This document shows, piece after piece, positions 1-9,220 of a stretch of 64,000 nucleotides of DNA (position 1 is the stretch's first letter; each line of letters opens with the position of its first letter). Source of the stretch: Nocardia sp. NRRL S-836 (GTDB taxonomy: Bacteria > Actinomycetota > Actinomycetes > Mycobacteriales > Pseudonocardiaceae); assembly GCF_001279525.1 (NCBI RefSeq), contig NZ_LGDY01000080.1, positions 73,971 to 137,970 on the forward strand, read 5' to 3'. The notes below the pieces were generated by a model. It had not been told where the DNA came from. It saw only the letters and a program-made list of their open reading frames with translations, and searched no databases. Made by a program: the position numbers and the translations under genes.

Positions 1-1207
1 CGAGGTCGTCATCACCGGCCGGGGGATGGTGACCTCGGCCGGGGTCGGCGTCGACGAGAACTGGAAGCGCGTCAGCGCGGGCGAACCGAGGGCCGTGCTG
101 GGCCCGGACCTCGGCGTGCTGGGGACCCAGGTCGTCTGCCCGGTCACGGACTTCGACGCGCGGATGCTGCTCGGTCACGGCGCCCGGCGGCTCGACCGCT
201 ACAGCCAGCTCGGCCTCGTCGCCGCCGACGAGGCGGTCCAGGACGCGGGGCTGCGCACCGACGACTGGGACGGCACCCGCGTCGCGATCGTCATCGGGGT
301 GTCGGTCGGTGGCATGGGAACGCTGACCGCTCAGCACGTGGCGATGCTGAACCGCGGTCCCGCCGCGACCTCGCCGCTCACGATGCCGATGTCGCTGGTG
401 AACATGGTGGCCGGTCAGCTCGCCATCCACCTGTCGGCGACCGGCCCCAACCTGACGGTGTCGACCGCGTGCGCCTCCGGTGCGACCGCGATCGGCACGG
501 CGCGGATGCTGCTGCAGTCCGGTGCGTGCGACGTCGCGATCGCGGGCGCCGCCGATGCCTCGCTCGTGCCGCTCGTGCTGTCCGCGTTCGCCAGGATGGG
601 CGCGCTCACCAAGCGTTCCGCGGACCCGAGCCGGGCATCTCGTCCGTTCGACCGCGACCGCGACGGGTTCGTGGCGGCGGAGGGCGCGGCCATCGTCGTT
701 CTCGAACGGGAGGCGGACGCTCGCGCGCGCGGAGCGTCTGTGCGGGGCCGGGTGCTCGGCTACGGCGCCTCCGCCGATGCCCACCACGTGACCAGCCCGC
801 ACCCCGACGGTCTCGGCGCACGCGCGGCGATCACCGCGGCGCTCCTCGACGCCGGCATCACCGGTGCGGACGTCGACCACCTCAACGCGCACGGCACGTC
901 GACCAAGCTGAACGACCAGGCGGAGGCGAAAGCGGTGCGCGAGGTCTTCGGCGACGGGGTCTCGGTGGCCTCGACCAAGGGCGTCACCGGCCACCTGCTC
1001 GCGGCCGCCGGTGCGGCCGAGACCGTGTACGCCTCCCTCAGCATCGAACACGGACTGGTCCCGCCCACCGCCAACCTCGAGAACCTCGATCCGGAGATCG
1101 ACCTCGACCTCGCCCCGGTGCCGAGGCAGCAGGCGATCGAGATCGCCATGAGCACCTCGTTCGGGTTCGGCGGCCAGAACGCCGCACTGCTCGTCGGCGC
1201 GCCCTGA
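1..1207 (+). CDS. Beta-ketoacyl-ACP synthase, FabF/KAS II type (5' end outside window)
   Basis: Decarboxylative condensing enzyme that joins an acyl group to malonyl-ACP in the cytoplasm. The frame is open from base 2 and reads EVVITGRGMVTSAG, the normal N-terminal strand of FabF, so the true start lies just left of the window and ATG 26 is internal. The nucleophile Cys is in STACASG, the two catalytic His in NAHGTST and KGVTGH, and the C-terminal glycine loop in FGFGGQNA. Length (about 400 residues) is normal. It is followed after 29 bases by an acyl-CoA oxidase and then a carboxyltransferase, so it probably elongates a dedicated fatty acyl or polyene starter rather than serving general fatty acid synthesis (inference). 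A chain-length-factor role is unlikely because all catalytic residues are present. Confidence 0.9.
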   Translation, partial: EVVITGRGMVTSAGVGVDENWKRVSAGEPRAVLGPDLGVLGTQVVCPVTDFDARMLLGHGARRLDRYSQLGLVAADEAVQDAGLRTDDWDGTRVAIVIGVSVGGMGTLTAQHVAMLNRGPAATSPLTMPMSLVNMVAGQLAIHLSATGPNLTVSTACASGATAIGTARMLLQSGACDVAIAGAADASLVPLVLSAFARMGALTKRSADPSRASRPFDRDRDGFVAAEGAAIVVLEREADARARGASVRGRVLGYGASADAHHVTSPHPDGLGARAAITAALLDAGITGADVDHLNAHGTSTKLNDQAEAKAVREVFGDGVSVASTKGVTGHLLAAAGAAETVYASLSIEHGLVPPTANLENLDPEIDLDLAPVPRQQAIEIAMSTSFGFGGQNAALLVGAP

Positions 1208-1236
1208 ACGTCACTCACCCCAGGAGGAGCAAGCAA

Positions 1237-3078
1237 GTGGTTGCGCACGACGCTCGATCGCAGACGCCCGCGCGGCTTGCCGCGGACCAGGTGGCGGAGC
1301 TGCGCGGACTGCTGCGGTACGGCGCTGACGAAGAGCACGACAGGTACGCCAAGCTCTTCTCCACCGCGGCCTTCGACCAGGTGGAAGCTTGCTCGCCGGC
1401 CGAGAACGCCGCCCTCGCCTACCGCCGGCTGCGGCTGGTCAACGCCGAGCTCGGACCCGTTCGCGAGTTCGTGAGCGGTGACCTGGAGCGCTTCCTCGTT
1501 CTGCACGAGTGGGCCGGTGTGCTCGACCCGACCCTGGTCTCGGTGCTGACCATCCACTACAACCTGTGCCTCGGCGCCGTCCTGGAACTGGGCGGTGACC
1601 GGCCGGAACTGGCCGCCGTGGTCGACGAACTGGCCAGGATGGACTCGGTCGGCGTCTTCCTCGCGACCGAGCTGGGGTATGGCAACAACGTCGCCGAACT
1701 GCGCACACGGGCGGTCTACGACCGTTCGACCGACGAGTTCGTGCTCACCACGCCGAGCCACGAGGCCCGCAAGTTCATGCCCAACACCGGCCTCGACGGT
1801 GTGCCGAAGATCGCCGTGGTGCTGGCACGGCTGGAGGTCGACGGTGCCGATGAGGGCGTTTTCCCGTTCGTGGTGCGCATCCGCGACGAGAACGGCCCCT
1901 GCCGGGGAGTCGACATCAAGTCACTGGGCGACAAGCCCGGACTGGCGCTCGACAACGCCGTCACCACCTTCCGAGGTGTGCGAGTTCCCCGCGCGTTGCT
2001 GCTCGACGCCGCAGAGCCGGTCATCGGCCCGGACGGGAGCCGCACGGGTGCGGCCAGGTCGTTGCGCCGCAGGTTCACCAGGGCGATGACCAGGGTGCAG
2101 ACCGGCAAGCTCTGCCTCACCTCGGCGACCGCGGCCGCCGCCCGCGCCAGCGTCTTCATCGCCGTGCGGCACGCACACAGCCGGCGCGTCACCGTCTCCG
2201 GCGGCCGGTCCGTTCCCGTCATGACCTTCCGGACCCACCAGGCCCAGCTGCTCGACGCCCTGGCCAGGACCTGCGCCGTCAGCGTGCTGCTGAACGAGAC
2301 CAGGCGGCAGGCGGCACGCGGTTCCCTCGCCTCGGTCGAGGTGAAACGGGCGCTCGCCGTGACGAAGGCGCTCGTCACGTGGACGGCACAGGACGTGGTG
2401 ACCACCTGCATCGAACGCTGCGGGGCACGGGGCATGTTCGCGCACAACAGGATCTCGCCCTACGTGGCACTGGTCCAGGGGTCGATCACCGCCGAGGGCG
2501 ACAACCAGGTCGTGCTCCTGGACGCCGCCAACGAGATGCTGCTCGGCCGCGGCTACGAGCCACCGGTCCCAGCGCCTGGTCGCGGCACGCTCGACGACCC
2601 GGAGTTCCTGCTGCGCCTGTTCTCGCACCGCGAGAACAGGACCTACGAGGAAGCCCGTGCGGCGCGCAAGACCGGTGACGACCCGTTCGAGCGGACGAAC
2701 GGCGTCGGGTTGCTGGCGTCGGAGCTCGGCAGGGTGCACGGCGTGCGGCGCGCTCTTGAGGAACTGCACACACTGGCGCAGCGAGCCACCTCCTCCGAGG
2801 TCGGTGCGATCCTGCGGGCGCTGTTCCTGCGGTTCGCTCTCGCCGAGCTGAGCCGGGACGCGGCCTGGCACCTGTGCGAAGGCACCCTCGAACCCGCTCA
2901 GCCACGAGAGCTGCCGGCGTTGATCGCAGCGGTCGACGAGCGACTGCTGCCGCGGGTCGAGGACGTCGTCGACGCCTTCGGCATCTCCAACGACGTTCTG
3001 CGCGCTCCCATCGCCTCGGCGGACTACGTCGAGGCCTACGCCGAACTGCTGCCCGTGCCCGATCTACCGCTGGTCTGA
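1237..3078 (+). CDS. Acyl-CoA oxidase (ACOX-like flavoprotein)
   Basis: Predicted FAD enzyme of 613 residues that would oxidise an acyl thioester to the trans-2-enoyl form, passing electrons to oxygen. The order of segments follows peroxisomal-type acyl-CoA oxidases: an all-alpha N-terminal part, the beta domain motif ATELGYGNN with downstream GDKPGLALDN, then the helical domain ending in AEGDNQVV; its Glu (about residue 420) sits where the catalytic base of this family lies. A C-terminal ACOX helical domain follows. Start is GTG 1237, seven bases after a strong AGGAGG; the frame stays open far upstream but that is a shadow of the ketosynthase. It lies between the ketosynthase and the carboxylase, suggesting desaturation of a chain made by this operon. 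A plain acyl-CoA dehydrogenase is less likely because of the length and C-terminal domain. Confidence 0.8.
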   Translation: MVAHDARSQTPARLAADQVAELRGLLRYGADEEHDRYAKLFSTAAFDQVEACSPAENAALAYRRLRLVNAELGPVREFVSGDLERFLVLHEWAGVLDPTLVSVLTIHYNLCLGAVLELGGDRPELAAVVDELARMDSVGVFLATELGYGNNVAELRTRAVYDRSTDEFVLTTPSHEARKFMPNTGLDGVPKIAVVLARLEVDGADEGVFPFVVRIRDENGPCRGVDIKSLGDKPGLALDNAVTTFRGVRVPRALLLDAAEPVIGPDGSRTGAARSLRRRFTRAMTRVQTGKLCLTSATAAAARASVFIAVRHAHSRRVTVSGGRSVPVMTFRTHQAQLLDALARTCAVSVLLNETRRQAARGSLASVEVKRALAVTKALVTWTAQDVVTTCIERCGARGMFAHNRISPYVALVQGSITAEGDNQVVLLDAANEMLLGRGYEPPVPAPGRGTLDDPEFLLRLFSHRENRTYEEARAARKTGDDPFERTNGVGLLASELGRVHGVRRALEELHTLAQRATSSEVGAILRALFLRFALAELSRDAAWHLCEGTLEPAQPRELPALIAAVDERLLPRVEDVVDAFGISNDVLRAPIASADYVEAYAELLPVPDLPLV

Positions 3079-3106
3079 CCACGAGAGCCGACGGAGACAG
3101 AACGCC

Positions 3107-4573
3107 GTGACCACGACGATGAACTCGACCGCCACCCACGCACCGGTGAAGCCGGCCAAGCCCGGCGCCCGCGACGCGCTGAACGCGCTCGTCGACGCAG
3201 GCAGCCTGCTGGAGTTCGGCGCGGAGGCGAAGCACCAGTGCACCGCCTTCGGCATGCAGGCCAAGACGCCGGCCGGAGACGCGGTGATCACGGGCACGGC
3301 CGAGATCGACGCGCGGCCCGCCGCCGTGTTCGCCCAGGACGTCTCCGTGCTGGGCGGGACCCTGGGCGCCACCCACGCGCAGAAGATCGCGCAGGTCCTC
3401 GACCAGGCGGAGCGAGCGCGGTGCCCGGTCGTGGGCGTGCTGGACTCCGGCGGAGCGCGCATCCAGGAGGGTGTCTCCGCTCTCGACGGGTACGCGTCGA
3501 TCTTCCGCCGCAACGTGGCCCTGTCCGGGCTGGTGCCGCAGATCAGCGTGATCCTCGGTGCCTGCGCGGGCGGCGCCGCCTACTCCCCCGCGCTGACCGA
3601 CCTGATCGTGATGGACCGCCAGGCGCACATGTTCCTGACCGGCCCCAAGGTCGTGCGCAGCGTGACAGGCGAGGAGGTCACCGCCGCGGACCTCGGCGGT
3701 GCGCACGTCCACTCCACCACGTCCGGCCTCGCCCACCTCGTGGTCGAGCACCCCGAGGACGCGTTCCCGTTGGTCCGCAAGGTCTTGTCCTACCTGCCCA
3801 GCTCGTGCTGGGACGAGCTGCCGCTGCACCTGGCGCTAGAACCGGAGCTCGTCCCCGAGGTGCCTTGCGAACAGCGCAAGACCTACGACGTGCGGCAGGT
3901 CGTGCGTGGCCTGGTGGACGGGGACAGCTTCCTCGAACTGCAGCCGCACTACGCCGCGAACATCGTTATCGGCTTCGCGCGGCTGGACGGGATGCCGGTG
4001 GGCGTCGTGGCGAACCAGCCGAACACGTTGGCGGGCACGCTCAACGCCCAGGCGGCCGAGAAGGGCGCACGGTTCGTGCGGATGTGCGACGCCTTCGGCC
4101 TTCCCCTGGTCACGCTGGTCGACACGCCGGGGTTCCTGCCCGGCCGGTCCCAGGAGACCGACGGCGTCATCCGCCGTGGCGCCAAGTTGTTGTACGCCTT
4201 CGCGGAAGCGACCGTGCCCAGGGTGACCGTCATTCTGCGCAAGGCGTACGGCGGCGCGTACATCGTGATGAACTCCAAGCAGCTCGGCGCCGATCGCGTG
4301 TTCGCCTGGCCCACGGCGGAGATCGGCGTCATGGGCGCGGAGGGCGCGGTGGAGATCGTGTTCCGCCGTGAGCTCGCCGCGAATCCCGGCAAGCGCCAGG
4401 AACTGCTGGAGAACTACCGCGCGGAAGCACTGTCGCCGGCGCTGGCGACCGCGCGCCAGGCCGTCGACGCGCTCATCGCGCCGGAGCAGACCCGTGAGGC
4501 GATCATCAAGGTCATCCGACCGTTGACGCGTGCCCGGCAACCGCGGCACAGGCACGGCAACATGCCGCAGTGA
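3107..4573 (+). CDS. Acyl-CoA carboxylase beta subunit (carboxyltransferase)
   Basis: Carboxyltransferase subunit (488 residues) that transfers CO2 from carboxybiotin to acetyl-, propionyl- or a longer acyl-CoA to give an extender unit. Both crotonase-fold halves are present: the N-terminal oxyanion motif GACAGGAAYSPAL near residue 151 and the C-terminal AYGGAYIVMNSKQLG near residue 380; the CoA/biotin pocket sequence DTPGFLPG is intact. GTG start 3107 has GGAGA about nine bases upstream and follows the oxidase stop by 28 bases. No biotin carboxylase (alpha) or epsilon subunit is visible, so it presumably borrows the primary-metabolism alpha subunit. The last 15 residues are basic and His-rich, an unusual tail. 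Substrate cannot be told from sequence by eye. Confidence 0.9.
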   Translation: MTTTMNSTATHAPVKPAKPGARDALNALVDAGSLLEFGAEAKHQCTAFGMQAKTPAGDAVITGTAEIDARPAAVFAQDVSVLGGTLGATHAQKIAQVLDQAERARCPVVGVLDSGGARIQEGVSALDGYASIFRRNVALSGLVPQISVILGACAGGAAYSPALTDLIVMDRQAHMFLTGPKVVRSVTGEEVTAADLGGAHVHSTTSGLAHLVVEHPEDAFPLVRKVLSYLPSSCWDELPLHLALEPELVPEVPCEQRKTYDVRQVVRGLVDGDSFLELQPHYAANIVIGFARLDGMPVGVVANQPNTLAGTLNAQAAEKGARFVRMCDAFGLPLVTLVDTPGFLPGRSQETDGVIRRGAKLLYAFAEATVPRVTVILRKAYGGAYIVMNSKQLGADRVFAWPTAEIGVMGAEGAVEIVFRRELAANPGKRQELLENYRAEALSPALATARQAVDALIAPEQTREAIIKVIRPLTRARQPRHRHGNMPQ

Positions 4574-4586
4574 CAACGGATCAGAA

Positions 4587-4641
4587 CCTCACCTCCGGGA
4601 TGCCGCCTTCTGCTACTGCGAAGGCGGCATTCTGCGTGAGG
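4587..4641 (+). terminator. Hairpin terminator after the carboxylase gene
   Basis: An 11-base perfect stem (4600-4610 with 4620-4630, nine-base loop) is enclosed by an outer six-base stem (4587-4592 with 4636-4641). It starts 13 bases after the carboxylase stop. No U-run follows, as is common in high-GC actinomycetes. Confidence 0.65.
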
Positions 4642-5008
4642 TGCGCACCTGAGCTGGTCCCGAGGAGTCGCCAGTCGGGGGGCTTCGTCTTGTGCCAGGG
4701 GCTGGAACGCCGGTTTGCCCCATCGGTCACGACTGCCTTCATTCAGGAGGCGACTTCGATCTGGCGGCAGCGCACGGCGGAGGTGTGACCGAATTCGTTT
4801 CCCACTTCTTGCCCTTATCGCCCCAAACGACATCCCTCCCGATGTGATAAATCTCGTCACACCCCCGGAGAAGCGTCCCCCGAATGCCTCCTTTACGCCC
4901 GTGACCAGCTGGGTACTCTCGCATGGAATTGAAAGAGCGCATTTAACCGCCCTGAACTAATACAATTATTACCCGAACGGACCAGCTGCCAACTACGGAG
5001 CGTTCACG
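4642..5008 (+). promoter_or_regulatory. AT-richer upstream region of the LuxR/LAL gene
   Basis: No gene is supported here. From about 4790 the base composition drops clearly in GC compared with its surroundings, typical of a promoter. An inverted repeat TAATA-CAAT-TATTA lies at 4958-4971 and contains a -10-like TACAAT (4961-4966); TTGAAA at 4929-4934 is too far away for a standard -35 spacing. Assignment to the downstream regulator gene is inference. Confidence 0.45.
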
Positions 5009-7897
5009 ATGGAAGCCGACGCCAGTCGACGCCGGAATCTCGACAGCCGGACCGCCCTCGTCGGCCGCGGCGCCGAGTTGAAACGCATCACAGAGGCTTT
5101 GGAAGCAGCGGAAGGCGCAACTCCGTCCACGCTCCTGTTCGAAGGAGCGACCGGCATCGGCAAGACGACACTGCTGGACGCCGCGTGCTCGATGGCACGC
5201 GATCGTGGATTCGTGATCTGCAGGGCCATGGCGTCGCCGATGGAACGGGAAATGCCTTTCGCCGTCGTCCAGCAGCTCTTCGAGCACCTTCGCCAGGAGC
5301 CGACGGCCGGTTGGGACGAAGAAGCCGCACCGCACGGGCACGCGGTCATCGCCGGACACCTGGCGGGCGATCTGGACGACTTCGAGGAGGTCCACGTCCA
5401 CCGGGCGATCCGCGACCTCTACCGCATCACGACCGGCCTCGCCCAGCACGCGCCGCTCTGCCTCGTCATCGACGACGTGCAGTGGACGGACGTGCCGTCC
5501 TTGCGCTGGCTGAACTACCTGGTCCACCGCGTCGCCCGGCTCCCGGTCACGATCCTGCTGGGCCGCACGTCCGGCATACGGCCGACCGATCCGATCCTGC
5601 TCGCCGAGCTCGAGATCTACTCGGAGCGCGTGCGGCTGGGCGTTCTCACCGCGCGGGACATCGCGGCCCTCACCGAGCAGGTGCTCGGACGCGAACCGCA
5701 CGAGAAGTTCACCGACTCCCTCCTGCGGGCCACCAACGGCTGCCCCATGGTGTCCACCCAAATCCTTTCCCTGATGAAGGAACAGTCGGTGGCCCCGGAC
5801 GAGAGGGCCGCGACCGACCTGATCACCCCGGAGCCGGAGGAGCTCGGCCGGTCCGTGCTCGCGCGGCTCAACCGCCAGTCACGCGAACTGGTCGAGGTCG
5901 CCAAGGCGATCGCCGTCGTGGCGCCACCCCACCTGGAGCTCCTGGCCGCTGTCACCGGGATGAGCAACGGCGCGGCCGCGGACCAGGTGCGCCAGCTCGA
6001 AGGAATGGGTGTGCTCGCTCCCGAGGGCAAGCTGACGTTCGCCCACTCGGTCATCAAAAGCGGGATCGAGGAAGCCGTCGCCTACAGCGATCGGGAGGAG
6101 CTGCACGCCGGTGCCGCGCGATTCCTGCACCGGACGCGAGCGGCTTCGTCCCTGATCGCGCGGCACGTCCTGCGGACGTCCTCCCGGCTGGGTCCTTGGG
6201 CCGTGGACGCGCTCCGGACCACTGCGGAGACACTGATAACCGAGGGCGATCCCCGGTCCGGCGCCAAACTACTGAACAGGGCCCTGCAGGAGGAGGTTTC
6301 GGCCGCGCAGAGGCGAGACCTGCTGCTGCGGCTGGGTTTCGCCGAGACCTACTTCGACCCGCGGATGGCGGTGGTGCACCTCGAAGAGGGCTTCGGCGAG
6401 CTGGACGACCCGGAGATGACCCTCGCGGTCGTCTGCAGGCTCGCCCAGGTCCTGTACCTCGACGGCGCCTACGACAAGGCGGACGAGGTGCTGAGCCGCG
6501 CCATGGACGAGATCGGGCCCAAGATCCCCGCGGCGATCGACATGCTGCAACTCCTGAAACGCCTCACGGTGCCGTCCCGAGATCCTGCGCCCGGCCATGC
6601 GGACCTCACCCGCTTCGACGAGCACGAGTGGCGCCGTCGCGACGCACGCGGTCGCAGGCTCGCGGCATTGATCGCCGAGGACGCCGGCAACCGGGGAGCA
6701 GACCTGCGCCTGTGCCGCGAGGCGGCCACCGCGGCCATGCAGAACGGCGCGGCCGTCCTGTTGCAACACCCGCAGCGACTCCTCGGCGTGCTCAACGCCT
6801 TCATCCGCACCGACGAGCTGGAGCTCGTGATGCGCTACTGCAACGAGGTTCTGCTCGAAGCGCATCGGGAGGGGTTGTCGTTGGTCGAGCTGCTCGGCCA
6901 CACCGTTCGTTCCCGCGCGCACTACCACTGCGGGTCCTTCACGGAGGCGGCCGCGGACGCCAGGATCGCGTTGTCCGCGGCGAGGAAGGCGGAGCTGCCC
7001 GCTGACCACTTCGGCAACGTCTACGCCGTGGAAGCGCTGATGCGCGCGCAGATGGAGCTCGGCGCCCTCGACGACGCGGAGGAGGCACTTCTGCTCCTCG
7101 GCCGGACGAGGACGCTGCCGCGGACCTGGCCGCACACCGCGCTCCTGCACGCCAGGGGTGCGTTGCGCATGGAACGCGGTGACGCCGAAGGAGCGCTCGC
7201 CGACCAGCTCGACTGCGGTGAGCACCTGGTGTCCTGGGGCATGGGCAGTCCGGCCGTGCGCCCCTGGCGCTCCTACGCGGCGCTGGCCAGACTCCGGCTG
7301 GGACAACGCCGGCAGGCACTGGACCTGGCGCTCGAAGAACTGACACTGGCACGGAAGTGGGGCACGCCGACCGTGGTGGCCCGCGCGTTGCTGACCGTGG
7401 GCGTCGTGACCGGCGGCGCCGCCGCAGCCCCTTGGCTGACCGAGGCCGACTCACTGCTGAGGAGGTCGCCCGCGCGGATGCTGCACGCCAAGGTGCTGCT
7501 CGAGCTCGCCGTCACCCAGTGGGAGAAGGGACAACGCGACGCGGCGCGGCGACACCTCGCGGAGGCGAGGATGCTGGGCGAGCAGTGCGGCGTCGTCGTG
7601 GAGCCGGGAGAGCGCCTCGCGGGTCTGAGGTTCGACCCGGCGCGAGGTGAGCCGGTGCCGCCTCCCGCCGAGCCGGTGACGCCATCCCGCTCCTCACCCA
7701 GCACACTGCTGACGCCGCACGAGTACCGCGTGGCGGGCCTGGTGCTCGAGGGAGGCTCGAACGACGAGATCGCGCACAAGCTCAACGTCACCCGGCGCAC
7801 CGTCGAGTTCCACCTCACGAGCATCTACCGCAAGCTCGGTGTGCGCCGCCGGACCCAGCTGTCCTCCGCGCTCGGGGGCTTCGTCTCACGGATGTGA
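5009..7897 (+). CDS. LAL-family LuxR transcriptional regulator with AAA ATPase domain
   Basis: Large ATP-binding regulator (962 residues) of the type that commonly acts as pathway-specific activator in actinomycete clusters. Walker A is GATGIGKTT at residues 46-54, with a Walker B-like LCLVIDDVQW further on. A long helical, TPR-like middle follows, and a C-terminal LuxR helix-turn-helix from about residue 897 (LTPHEYRVAGLVLEG to TVEFHLTSIYRKLGV). ATG 5009 has GGAG nine bases upstream and an AT-rich promoter region in front. It lies alone between the fatty-acid operon, which ends in a terminator, and the enediyne cassette, so it could activate either (inference). The HTH keeps the usual recognition-helix residues, so it should bind DNA. 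Confidence 0.92.
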   Translation: MEADASRRRNLDSRTALVGRGAELKRITEALEAAEGATPSTLLFEGATGIGKTTLLDAACSMARDRGFVICRAMASPMEREMPFAVVQQLFEHLRQEPTAGWDEEAAPHGHAVIAGHLAGDLDDFEEVHVHRAIRDLYRITTGLAQHAPLCLVIDDVQWTDVPSLRWLNYLVHRVARLPVTILLGRTSGIRPTDPILLAELEIYSERVRLGVLTARDIAALTEQVLGREPHEKFTDSLLRATNGCPMVSTQILSLMKEQSVAPDERAATDLITPEPEELGRSVLARLNRQSRELVEVAKAIAVVAPPHLELLAAVTGMSNGAAADQVRQLEGMGVLAPEGKLTFAHSVIKSGIEEAVAYSDREELHAGAARFLHRTRAASSLIARHVLRTSSRLGPWAVDALRTTAETLITEGDPRSGAKLLNRALQEEVSAAQRRDLLLRLGFAETYFDPRMAVVHLEEGFGELDDPEMTLAVVCRLAQVLYLDGAYDKADEVLSRAMDEIGPKIPAAIDMLQLLKRLTVPSRDPAPGHADLTRFDEHEWRRRDARGRRLAALIAEDAGNRGADLRLCREAATAAMQNGAAVLLQHPQRLLGVLNAFIRTDELELVMRYCNEVLLEAHREGLSLVELLGHTVRSRAHYHCGSFTEAAADARIALSAARKAELPADHFGNVYAVEALMRAQMELGALDDAEEALLLLGRTRTLPRTWPHTALLHARGALRMERGDAEGALADQLDCGEHLVSWGMGSPAVRPWRSYAALARLRLGQRRQALDLALEELTLARKWGTPTVVARALLTVGVVTGGAAAAPWLTEADSLLRRSPARMLHAKVLLELAVTQWEKGQRDAARRHLAEARMLGEQCGVVVEPGERLAGLRFDPARGEPVPPPAEPVTPSRSSPSTLLTPHEYRVAGLVLEGGSNDEIAHKLNVTRRTVEFHLTSIYRKLGVRRRTQLSSALGGFVSRM

Positions 7898-8080
7898 CTC
7901 CACCGGCACGCGCCGGGCACCGGTCCGCACTTCGTTCTGCCGCACAGGAATCGCGTCGTCCAACGAGGAGGTCTTACCCGCGGGGTGTTTCGGCGGCGAG
8001 TGGGCGTTGGCGCTCAGCGAGGACGAGTCGTCGGAGATGATCGCCGAGACCGCCACGCACATCCAGATCAACAGAATGTC

Positions 8081-8401
8081 GTGATCCGAACCGACGCCCA
8101 TCCGCCCTGGAGTACGGAAAGTTTCATTGTTTTCCCCATTTGCCACGCTGCCATCACCTCCGGCGGGTACGCGATCGCGGCCAACGGTCTGGTGTCCTGC
8201 CTCGGCGGTGGCGTCTCCATCACCGTGACCGTCACCTGGAACACCGGTGAGACCACCACCGTGGCCGCGGGCAGGTTCACCGGAGCCACCGTCGTGATGA
8301 ACGCGGCGTTGCTCAACACCACGCCGGCGCAGTGCTTCACCCCGGAAGGCGTCACCGGCACCAGCGGCCCCGCCGACATCACCATCACCCAGCTCACCTG
8401 A
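8081..8401 (+). pseudogene. Truncated copy of the secreted protein encoded at 8586-9110
   Basis: From about 8150 the reading frame matches the C-terminal half of the downstream secreted protein: shared landmarks are a Cys-containing strand (VSCLGG vs FSCLAG), WNTG, GATVV, and C-[FL]-TPEG-[VL]-T near the end. Compared with that protein it lacks the signal peptide and first beta strands, and about 25 residues are missing between WNTG and GATVV. The only starts available (GTG 8081 or earlier) give a non-matching N-terminus without a signal peptide. It therefore looks like a decayed tandem duplicate. An expressed cytoplasmic 106-residue protein cannot be excluded, but the cysteines and strand pattern would be out of context. 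Confidence 0.6.
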
Positions 8402-8585
8402 TCTCACGGATCACCGGATGCACGACGAATTCCCGGCTCCTGTGGACACAACACTTTCGACGCAACTCCGGAAGTGGAACACCCACGGACGGTGTTGCAC
8501 CGCAAGCCGTTCAGCCGATTGAGAGCAGATGAGCGGATCACGACACTGGGTTCGCTCATCACCTTTCCGGAGAACAGGAATCTTC

Positions 8586-9110
8586 ATGCGTCTGCGTTCA
8601 CTGGTTTTCGCCGTGGTCGGCGGGCTGCTCGGCGCCGTGGGGCTTTCCCAGGCACCCGCTTCGGCTTCCGTGGTGGATGTCAACTGTGCCCTGGGCACCC
8701 AGGTCGGCACCTACTCCCCCGGCATGACGCTGCTGCCCAGACAGATCGACTTCCACGCCACCGGCACGCTGGGTGGCTGTGTGTCGCCCAGCCACCCGGA
8801 CATCACCGGCGCGACCTTCACCTCACTGGTCAGCGGCACGTTCAGCTGTCTGGCCGGCTCCACCACCCACACCTCGACCTACCACTGGAACACCGGGCAC
8901 AGCAGCACCGTCCGCGGCGGCTTCGAGGTCAACCTCAAGCCCGGCGGCACCACCGTGCTCGTCCTGACCGGCACCGTGGTCGACGGGCTGTTCGAAGGCG
9001 CGACGGTCGTGCAGACCAAGGTCCTGCCCGCGACCGACCTCACCGCCTGTCTCACCCCTGAGGGCTTGACCAGCGTCAGCGGCACCGTCACCTTCGCAGC
9101 CGTCCTGTAG
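8586..9110 (+). CDS. Small secreted beta-rich protein of unknown function
   Basis: A 174-residue exported protein. Residues 1-27 form a Sec signal peptide (MRLRS, hydrophobic core, cleavage near ASAS). The mature part is rich in Thr, Ser and Val, predicted all-beta, with four Cys that could form two disulfides (NCAL, GGCV, FSCL, ACLT). I favour ATG 8586 over ATG 8529 because the longer form puts 19 polar residues before the signal. It resembles a widespread family of small actinobacterial secreted proteins without known role. A truncated duplicate lies directly upstream and a strong bidirectional hairpin follows. Its place between the LAL regulator and the enediyne cassette invites the idea of a chromophore-binding apoprotein, but I see no similarity to neocarzinostatin-type apoproteins. 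Confidence 0.75.
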   Translation: MRLRSLVFAVVGGLLGAVGLSQAPASASVVDVNCALGTQVGTYSPGMTLLPRQIDFHATGTLGGCVSPSHPDITGATFTSLVSGTFSCLAGSTTHTSTYHWNTGHSSTVRGGFEVNLKPGGTTVLVLTGTVVDGLFEGATVVQTKVLPATDLTACLTPEGLTSVSGTVTFAAVL

Positions 9111-9141
9111 ACCCGGCGCAGGCCCAGCGGGAGAACCGTCG

Positions 9142-9174
9142 GGGTGCCGTTGCGCTGGTCGCGCAACGGCACCC
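9142..9174. terminator. Bidirectional hairpin between convergent genes
   Basis: A perfect 14-base inverted repeat (9142-9155 with 9161-9174) around a five-base loop lies 31 bases after the secreted protein stop and 46 bases before the end of the convergent amine oxidase gene. Position and symmetry fit a terminator serving both. Confidence 0.75.
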
Positions 9175-9220
9175 GGCCTTGGTCAAAGCAGCTCAGCCAC
9201 ACCGCCTTCGAGACCTGGCG

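Noticed and set aside
469..1236. N-terminal extension of the acyl-CoA oxidase
   Set aside because: The frame is open but gives Arg-rich sequence antiphase to the ketosynthase; a strong ribosome site sits directly before GTG 1237.
8586..9110. Neocarzinostatin/C-1027-type enediyne apoprotein
   Set aside because: It is small, secreted and disulfide-rich near an enediyne cassette, but the strand pattern and Cys positions resemble a general family of small actinobacterial secreted proteins and no apoprotein motif is seen.
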